Source: Perkinsus olseni (lineage: Eukaryota > Perkinsozoa > Perkinsida > Perkinsidae). From it: a stretch of 64,000 nucleotides of DNA. Shown here piece after piece: positions 56,845 to 64,000 of the stretch. The notes beneath the pieces were generated by a model. That model made no database searches and had not been told where the DNA came from. It saw only the letters and a program-made list of their open reading frames with translations. Both the position numbers and the translations under genes were made by a program. Location: positions 17,509-81,508 of the forward strand of contig JABANP010000222.1 of NCBI GenBank assembly GCA_013115135.1. The letters are read 5' to 3'. The first letter of the stretch is position 1. Each line of letters opens with the position of its first letter.

Positions 56845-58590
56845 ATGGTGAGGTCTGCTGCTGCTGTCCATCGTGGCCATCCTGGGAGTAAGTCGGAGAA
56901 GCACAGACGCCTCAGGTCCCTGGGTCTCCTGGCGGGTCTCATTTATGGATGTGGACTGTTGGTAAGGCATCTCTGGGTGGCTACTCTCGGCATCAGTATT
57001 GCATTAGCATCGGACAGTATCTCCTCCACTAGCTTGCAATCCACTTGGTCGTCTTCATTCACCTCGAAATCCAAAAGCAGTTATGTCTCGATGGCTGTAT
57101 TTAGTATATATTTTCAGGTGACAAGTGTCGCTCCATTATGGTTGTTCGGTTCTAATGACAACTCCGATTGGTCTCGTCCGGAATTGGTGACCAGGTAGTT
57201 TCAAGTCGCTCGTCTATTCGTCTTTCTCATTGCACTTGTGGTCAGCTCCTCCGTCGGCGGGGAAGTGTCTGGAGAGCTTCGAGATTTCCTCAACGATCCT
57301 TTGGTTAACACAGACCGTGAACAGACATGGCAGCATCGTTACAGTCATAACCAGCTTGGGGACTTAACGCTCACTGGTGAGTCCCTGCTGTGTCCTCCTT
57401 ACGCAATGGCAACAGAGTCCTGTCCTTTCCACGCCTGATACTTTATTGGCGGGGAGGTTGATTATTTCACACCATGACTCATGGTCCATGAGCCCATCTG
57501 AGTCGATCGCGATTTATCTGAGTAGTAGCATGGTTGTAAAGTTGTGCCCTCTCCCTCGGTTGTACAGTCCGGCATTTGGCGGTGGTTCATCAGGTAATGA
57601 TAAGGATGAATGGGCAGCTAATTACATCTACGATTTGCCTGGCAAAGGTAAGAGATGGCCTCCTCTGGAGCCGTTGCCTACCTTCTCGCTGCTACCCAGG
57701 TCTCGGTACCATCGAGGGTGCTTTGAATAGTGATCAGCAACTTGCTCTACAGTACTCGAACGCTATCCCGGATGGGACAGTAAGCCCGCTCGTATTGTTT
57801 TATCGCGTTCATCGCCATGATTATGACTCAGTTGAGCGGGTCGGCGGGCTGGTCCAGCAATGACGGCTACTTTGGGAAGCTGTCGAAGTTGTGGAACGGC
57901 GGGAACGGGAGAGCCGCGAGGTAGTGCACCAGCGATGAGTGGAAAGGCAATATCGAGTTACGTCTTTGTAACGGTAGATACGACATCGCCGGTAGTACCA
58001 ATAATGGCGAGCTAAAACATCAACTGCAGGCTCAGTGGGCGAGAGATAATGATAGGGTTAGGAAGCGGACCGATCGGACCGGGCATCGAATGTCTGCTTT
58101 TGCTCAGGCCGAAGCGGGCATCCAGGCTCCCATCACCAATCCTTATGGCTTCCTATCCAAGGCTGGTGCTGAGAAATGTAAACTCGTACTACCGCTAAGC
58201 CTGTTGTTATTGTTTTTTTTCAGTTAATCCCGACTGGTACACTTCCTACAGCCGTTCCCTCATCGATGGTGGCTACGATTCGAAGAAACCGTTCGTAAGC
58301 CTTTCACTATCAGTGTCTTGCGTGATGACCCCTATCTTGTTAGGGCCTGGAGGGAGGTGCTCGACTTGCTTCTGGTGGGGAGCTGGAAGGACGCCTCACA
58401 GCGCGAGCTAAGCCCCTTGACAGCGTCGACGCCGAGTAGGCCTCGCATGGCCCTTGTCATTCTGTCGGACTCTGGACTGCAGGTACCGTGTGAGTGCGCG
58501 AACTCGTCCGGATACTTCAAAGGGCTGGTGGGGATGGCTGACTGGCCTCGGGAAAGTCGCCTGTGGAGTTGGAGCATAACGCACAAGTAG
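56845..58590 (+). CDS. secreted or membrane hypothetical protein, many exons
   Basis: The N-terminal part is hydrophobic (LLAGLIYGCGLLVRHLWVAT in one reading, FVFLIALVVSSSVGGEVSGE in another). Later segments: ELRDFLNDPLVNTDREQTWQ, HRYSHNQLGDLTLT, an intron, DTLLAGRLIISHHDSWSMSP, SESIAIYLSSSMVVKLCPLP, DKDEWAANYIYDLPGK, then AFAQAEAGIQAPITNPYGFL, VNPDWYTSYSRSLIDGGYDS, PFTISVLRDDPYLVRAWREV and PCECANSSGYFKGLVGMADW. It ends ITHK and TAG at 58590. Consistent coding in one direction suggests a real gene, perhaps two. I do not recognise it. Confidence 0.42.
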
Positions 58591-59229
58591 CAACTTTTTG
58601 GTTGCTGTTCATTGTAGCCATTTCCCTTTGACCCGCTAGATACAATACTCGAATGCCCCTGGAAGCGTCATGTATGCGAACTACGAGAAAAGAGATGCCT
58701 CCCCTGGCCATTTACGTTTGGGCTATGCTATGACCAGCGACGATTCGCAGTAACCCAGGAAGATTAGGAATTGGTCCACACAGATCTGCACTACTTAAGG
58801 ACACTCTGCTTTAACTTCCTCCGATTTAATTTGGCTTGTGTTGGTCAGATGTAACGGGGTAGTTCACGATGCATTCATAGAAATAATAATATAAAGAATA
58901 CTACATAATAAAATAATATAAATGAATATAATAAAAATATCCATAAAAAGTGTCCACTGTGTCGCGGGCATTTTCCCCCTACTCTTGTAATCGGCATGGA
59001 TAACGGGAGGTGATGAATTTCCCGTCCCATCTAGCTCACTAACGAGGCGTTCACTGAGGCTGAGAGAATGAGTATCCTGCCATGATAAGTAGTATCGGGT
59101 GGTGGATTCCTCAAGCCGCGTTGTGAGGAATCGGCCAGCTGGAAGGAGACAGACCAATTGTGTGATTCTACCATACTTTCCGCAACGAGCTGTACTTTGC
59201 ATGGGAAGGGAGTGTTGTGTGCTTATATA
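58591..59229. other. intergenic region before U6
   Basis: Contains an AT-rich stretch (58875-58945, ATAATATAAAG-type runs) unlike its surroundings. No coding signal is seen. It should hold the U6 upstream promoter elements. Confidence 0.4.
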
Positions 59230-59254
59230 GTCGGACCCCTTCGGGGGTATCCGA

Positions 59255-59286
<32 letters not shown>

Positions 59287-59339
59287 GGCCCCTGCGCAAG
59301 GATGACACGCACAAATCGAGAAGTGTAAAAAGTTTTTTT
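59230..59339 (+). ncRNA. U6 spliceosomal snRNA
   Basis: A near-perfect match over the U6 core: TAAAATTGGAACGATACAGA, GAAGATTAGCATGGCCCCTG and CGCAAGGATGACACGCA. The ACAGAGA box (pairs with the 5' splice site) is at 59270-59276, and the AGC triad at 59282-59284. The 5' hairpin GGACCCC-TTCG-GGGGTATCC differs in sequence from that of other eukaryotes but keeps the shape. A run of seven T (59333-59339) is a polymerase III terminator. CTTATATAG directly precedes the mature 5' end, closer than a usual TATA box. The 3' end (AAATCGAGAAGTGTAAAAAG) has diverged from the common form. Confidence 0.95.
59333..59339 (+). terminator. polymerase III T-run ending U6
   Basis: Seven consecutive T directly after the U6 3' end, as expected of RNA polymerase III transcription units. 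Confidence 0.85.
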
Positions 59340-60100
59340 CACATTACGGCACGCAGTGAGCTGGCGGACACACGATGAGTCACGCCGGATTGAAATAGCC
59401 CGTAATTACAGCCTGGGCAAGGCCTGCCAGGAGCCAGTGAGTGGACACAGGAGGTCCTCACCAGTCGATGCTGGTGATCACCCCTCGACCAGTACATCAG
59501 CGAGGTCTTGCTAGCTCTCCCGACCGTAGGGTCTGAGGAGGCTTGGTTATGTTGAGCTGGTCTGCTCTGAAATGCTAAAAACTTGAACCTTCAGAATGTG
59601 GCCGAAGAACGCAACAAACTTTAACTTTTGCGGAATCGAGCGATGCAATCTCTCACTGGGCGGTCGCGCCCGCTCCGTGCTTGCGTGCATTGGGGCGTGC
59701 GCGACCTGACGCGCGGCGGGGGAGATCGATTGAGGTTGCCCTGCTCATCGACTCACTTGACGAGCCTTCAGGGAACGCATGGCAGTGGACATAAAGCCTC
59801 AAACATTCCAACTTGCTTTCTATCAGAGGCGCTTCCCGCCATACTGTGGGGCTCATAGGCACTCCGCAGAGCCCCGACGGCTCTCTGCGAGGATGGTCTC
59901 AATCGAAGAACGCCGTCCATGACGCGATCCAAAGGTACAGCTGTGTGATGCTCATGCTGAATCATCTCGCACCCACCCATACACCTTCCACTCGGCGGTA
60001 GTCATCTGTCTGTGCCCCCTCTTCCGTCAAGAAAATTGAAACGCAACGAGAGACCGTTTATGGAGGTGAAACGTGTTGGCGATGCCAATAGTATTTACGT
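59340..60100. other. region between U6 and IMP dehydrogenase
   Basis: Open frames on both strands (59628-59858 plus; 59653-59980 minus) overlap and none has clear coding character. The minus-strand frame MGGCEMIQHEHHTAVPLDRV is 70 residues. I checked 59340-59620 for U1, U2, U4, U5 and SRP RNA landmarks and saw none. Confidence 0.3.
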
Positions 60101-62355
60101 TCACGCAACAGCCGAGCAAGCGAACCCGCCGGAGCGATTACTGGAGTTGTTAGAGAACCTGAAGAACTTGTAGATCCGGCTAGCCGTGATGGCGCATGGT
60201 CCGTACTTAAGCATAGAATGAACGCCACCTTCCTTGATAGCACTTCCAGTTTGGGCCTCGAATCTGAGCTCTCCGCTCACATTAGCGGCATGGAGCTCGG
60301 AAACACTCTGAGCTCCCACGTAAGCCATGCCTTGCTTCACGCCCTGAAGAATAAGAAGGATAATCCAACCGGAATCAGATAAGAAAAAAGGTGCTGCCTA
60401 CCTCCATGATATACGGGATGAGACTGGTGACACTTCCCTTGTCAACAACAGCTCCACTCACTCCCTGCGCGACCTTGATGTTGGCAGCCTCAGCGAAGTA
60501 ACGTTCACCAGAGCGATTCTGCATGGCTTCCAGAGAGCCTACAATTCAAACGAAGATCAGAGTCACAGTCCAACGATGCAGCTTGTTGATATGTCGCCGG
60601 GCACCCCTCAGACCGAGAAGCGGGAGCTCACCCATGCCCCTGTATGTCTTCATTCTGACACCGTCATGCCAGAAGAATTCACCCGGGGTCTCCTCAGTAC
60701 CAGCGAAGAGCGAACCAACCATGGCGGCAGATGCGCCGAGGGAGAGTGCCTGCTCAAGAACGCTGTTGCTGACTCGAGGAACCCAGATTGCCGTATTACC
60801 TTCATGATATGACCAGAAGTCTGGATGCCGCCGTCAGCAATGCAGGGGACGTTGTACCGCTCTGCCGCGAACTTGCTCACATGGTAGACAGCGGAGCCCT
60901 GCGACGCAACGGTCCCGCGACTGTTACAAGCAAGGCACTCACCTGAGCACGGCCGACAGCGCACACTTCTTGAGTGGTACAAATGGAGCCGCTGCCCATA
61001 CCAATACGGATGCCATCAGCGCCGGCATCGAGGAGGGCCTGGAAGCGACACATCGCCATCAGATGATCCCTGGGTAGGAAGTGCTGACCTTAGCCTGTCG
61101 GACTGAGACGACGTTGCCAGCAACGATCTCCATAGTGGGGAAGTCATGCTTGATTCTCTTGATAAAGTGGACTTGATAGTCGGACCATCCCTGGGACGAG
61201 TCTACCACGATCACCTGCAACGTGAGCGGAGGCATCATAGACAAGGTATGCGCTGTGTGGTGCTGCTTTTATTACATCAACACCGGCTTCGATGAGCTGC
61301 TGGGCGCGAGCCTCGTCACAAGGACGAGTACTGACGGCGGCGCCCACCATCAACTGCTTGTTGGCATCCAAAGTGGCGTTGGGGTAGTTCCGAGAGGACT
61401 TGAGATCTTGGCGGGAAATCAAGGCCACAAGATCCTGCAAGGTGCATAGAAGCCACACGACCATTCATATGAGCGCTACGACCTACCCCATTCTTGTTCA
61501 CAATAGGGAGCTTGTTCTTCTTCGACTCCCTGATCCTGCGATGAGCCTCAGGAAGGGAGATGGGGTCACAGCCAACGACCAACTTCTCTGCAGGTGTCAT
61601 CACCTAGAGTAGAAGATACTCTTCGACGTCGCATCGTCAGGTTATTACCTCCGATAGTTTGATACTCCTGTCCTTCCTGAAATCGATATCGCGGCTGGTG
61701 ACCAGACCGAGTAGCTTGCTTCCCATAGAACCTACGGAGTCCAGAATATACTAGAATACTTCAGGATGTGATGGCAGGCACTTACCGCTCTCGGTGACGG
61801 GTACGGTGGAGAAGCCACGAGTGGCCTTGATTTTGTCAACGTCGGCAATGGTAGCTTCGGGACCCAAGGTGATGGGGTCCATAATGAAGCCGTTCTTGAA
61901 ACGCTTCACGGCTCTCACCTCGGCGACCTGCCAGGGAGCTTCGAGTAGAACCAACCGACCTGTCGTTCTCCACCCTACCTGCTCGGCGATCTCATTGTTG
62001 TTATGAATGACACCAAGGCCGCCCATCTGGGCCACTGCGATGGCCATATGGTGCTCAGTGACCGTGTCCATAGGGGAGGACACAATAGGCACAGCCAAGG
62101 AGATCTTCTTCGTAATCCTCGTCTTTACAGACACCTCATCGGCGTTCGTCTTGACGTGGCCGGGCATGAGAATGATATCATCGTACGTGTAGCCGGTGGT
62201 CGAGGCTGAGAAATGACCAGAAGCTGAGAAGACGACCAACGCCCCTCAGTGGTACCGTTGAAGAGCTTCTCTGCTGCCATACCGTCCTCCATCCAGACTT
62301 CATCGTCGGCAATAGGCTCGGATGCGAGAGACTTGTGTCCTGTCGTGGCGGGCAT
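60101..62355 (-). CDS. inosine-5'-monophosphate dehydrogenase
   Basis: Oxidises IMP to XMP with NAD+, the committing step of guanine nucleotide synthesis. ATG at 62355 ([20 protein letters not shown]). A 50-nt intron after KLFN joins [20 protein letters not shown]. Then [32 protein letters not shown], a CBS-pair region ([54 protein letters not shown]), [48 protein letters not shown] with the catalytic loop Cys (GSICTT), [36 protein letters not shown] and [20 protein letters not shown]. The C-terminus extends past the usual end ([19 protein letters not shown]) to 60101. About ten short introns are present. All catalytic segments are intact. Confidence 0.93.
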
Positions 62356-62447
62356 TTATCAGAAAAGCGTGGAGGAAATACGTCTACGAAAAAATAAACC
62401 GTAGCTTCGCTCCGCCAACTAAATGATAACCTTGTAATTGGAAAGTT

Positions 62448-64000
62448 TCAAATCAGCATTTCAGTCGGATTCGTGAACGCCGCCCGGGCAGGAACCGCAG
62501 AGACCGGAGGCTTTCTCTTCCCAAACGGCACTTGAGACCTCCACGTGACTTCATAACGAAGGACGAATGCCGCTTGTGCAAGTTCCGAATCGTTCCCATC
62601 TAGGCGCGCAAGGACTTCTTCGACGAGCTCGACCGTACCCGGGTCCAGCGTTAGGCCGCAGACAAGAAGGAACTCCATGGCACCGTAGCATACACCGATC
62701 CTTTGTATCACCACTTTAGTGTCCGATAGATCACTAGCGGCTAATCCACGAAGACCAGAGAGCAACACCTGCGCTACGCCGGTGAGGTAGAGGTCCGTGA
62801 GGCGTTGTGAAGCTAGCTTCTTGCTGAGTATGAAATGAAGCAGCATGGCTGCTCCGCCACGTAGATGAAACTGAAAGGGGCGAGCTGTGGCCTCGATAGC
62901 GTTCTCTGCCCCCACCTGTTCTGCAACGGTCGAGTCTACTAGAACCGACTGTGAGACACACAGCGAGGCACATATCTGAATCACTATGGGACTGTCCGTT
63001 CGACTGAATGTTGCAAGAATCATTACCGTAATAAAACACTTCCATGCCGCATCCGCACAGTCTTTCTCCACTTGAGAGAGCTTAGCAGTGAGAGTGTGCA
63101 CCAACCTAAGGTGCCCCAACAGCAGATTCAGAGGTCCGCTACGCTGGTTGGCCTGAACCTGTGCAATAGAGCCATCAAAGACGTTTAAAGTTCCGTGCAA
63201 CAGGGCTTACCGATGACGCCAAATCACGAACGATATGGCGTATGTAGGGATCGGGGTGCTTGATGGCCTTCAGCTGCACAAGTACCATGCTCTGGCTCGC
63301 CTCCGAGACTTTGCCTCGATCGGTGCCGCAGAAAGCATCGCGGACAAGCTCTACGACCTGCAACAAATCAAACATGAAGACCAACGAGGCCATCGAAAGC
63401 TCCAACATCTACCTCTCTGTATGGGGATTGAATTCTCGGCTTTTTAGTGAGCGGTGGCAACCTATCCAACTTAGACCCCGGCCGGTCTGTGGCTTTAGTA
63501 GCGGTCCTTGAGCTCGAGGAGGGAGTCCAGTCCTGACCTGTGAATCAATCCTTCTACGGCCAAGCTAAAGTCAGCGGATACCTCTCCTGACAGACGCTGT
63601 GATTTCATAATCGCTTTCTTCCGGAATAAGTAACGGCTTGTTGATTTCATTTATGAGGCGAAGGACTTCCTCATCAGCCTTTCGCAATCGGAGATCCTCT
63701 GAAATGAGGGCGGCTCTCTCGTGGACGATGGTCTCGGGTCTCGAACCTTCATCCACCCAGCCAAGATCCTCCATCAGCACCGCCTTGACTTGCTCCCCCG
63801 TAACTAAAGGGAATATCCATATCCCCCATCCCACACCACGAGCGCCTTGCGCCTCCTTCCTGTGTTATTACCGTTTCTTCCGGTCTTTTCAATTAGGCCG
63901 CGTTCAGTAACTCTAACCGCGAGCGTTCGAGCTAGCCGGAGCCCCACAGCCGTCATGTCATCGCGGGAGGTGGCCATAAAGCATAACAACCCCTGGAAGG
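62448..64000 (-). CDS. helical-repeat protein of unknown function (5' end may lie outside the window)
   Basis: Ends at 62448 (FTNPTEMLI). The last exon (up to about 63180) is a long run of amphipathic helices: LLLGHLRLVHTLTAKLSQVE, DCADAAWKCFITVMILATFS, RTDSPIVIQICASLCVSQS, AAMLLHFILSKKLASQRLTD, QRIGVCYGAMEFLLVCGLTL. Upstream exons read LLQVVELVRDAFCGTDRGKV, VLVQLKAIKHPDPYIRHIVR (HEAT/ARM-like), VTGEQVKAVLMEDLGWVDEG and LRLINEINKPLLIPEESDYE. A possible ATG at 63977 (MATSRDDMTAVGLRLARTLA) would make it complete, but the frame is open to the window edge. A superhelical scaffold is likely; no family was matched. Confidence 0.5.

Noticed and set aside
58864..59286. Minus-strand frame of 140 residues crossing the U6 gene
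   Set aside because: It runs through the U6 core, which is conserved as RNA, and through the AT-rich island; it looks like chance.
62390..62415. CCGTAGCTTCGCTCC, similar to the start of a dinoflagellate/perkinsid spliced leader (CCGTAGCCA...)
   Set aside because: The match stops after eight bases, and no donor GT or Sm-site context follows.

Overview
This is a stretch of gene-dense nuclear DNA from a single-celled eukaryote, most likely an alveolate close to Perkinsus. That placement is my inference. It rests on very short GT-AG introns (mostly 42-58 nt, several exactly 49 nt), roughly balanced base composition, closely spaced genes on both strands, a single-RRM U1A/U2B''-type splicing protein, and a polytopic cyclic-nucleotide phosphodiesterase of the kind known in apicomplexans. 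No ribosomal RNA, confident tRNA, CRISPR array or intact transposon was seen. Almost every gene is split, so coordinates given for coding genes are outer spans. I worked out introns by hand from GT-AG boundaries plus continuity of recognisable protein domains.

Layout. 1-668: end of an unrecognised gene. 966-8335 (+): an EDRF1-like gene, then an FHA-domain gene. 8655-23967 (-): a SOL-type calpain with RanBP2-type zinc fingers, two tandem stem-loop-binding-protein (SLBP) genes, a helical gene with a possible signal peptide, a BTB/POZ gene, mitochondrial ribosomal protein uL16m, a U1A/U2B''-type snRNP protein and two small charged genes. 24444-33000: a HAD-fold gene and a run of poorly conserved, partly secreted genes, which is the least certain part. 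33124-38595 (-): a CaMKK-like kinase with DFN in place of DFG, a Nudix hydrolase, and NOP56. 38756-42000 (+): eS6, mitochondrial-type GrpE and a basic hypothetical protein. 42187-46118 (-): a kinase with a plant-like EDR1/CTR1 region. 46262-58590: a small secreted protein, the multi-exon phosphodiesterase with a repeated tail, and several hypothetical genes. 59230-59339 (+): U6 snRNA. 60101-64000 (-): IMP dehydrogenase and the 3' part of a helical-repeat gene.

How the genes relate. Several serve RNA handling: U6 and the U1A/U2B''-like protein (splicing), the two SLBPs (histone mRNA 3' ends), NOP56 and eS6 (ribosome production, sharing a 160-bp divergent promoter), and uL16m and GrpE (mitochondrion). 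Signalling genes (phosphodiesterase, two kinases, FHA, BTB, calpain) make up most of the remainder. There is no sign of an operon or of one multi-gene system. The most unusual signals are the duplicated symmetric exons in the phosphodiesterase tail and a 13-base motif that recurs inside otherwise unrelated short introns.
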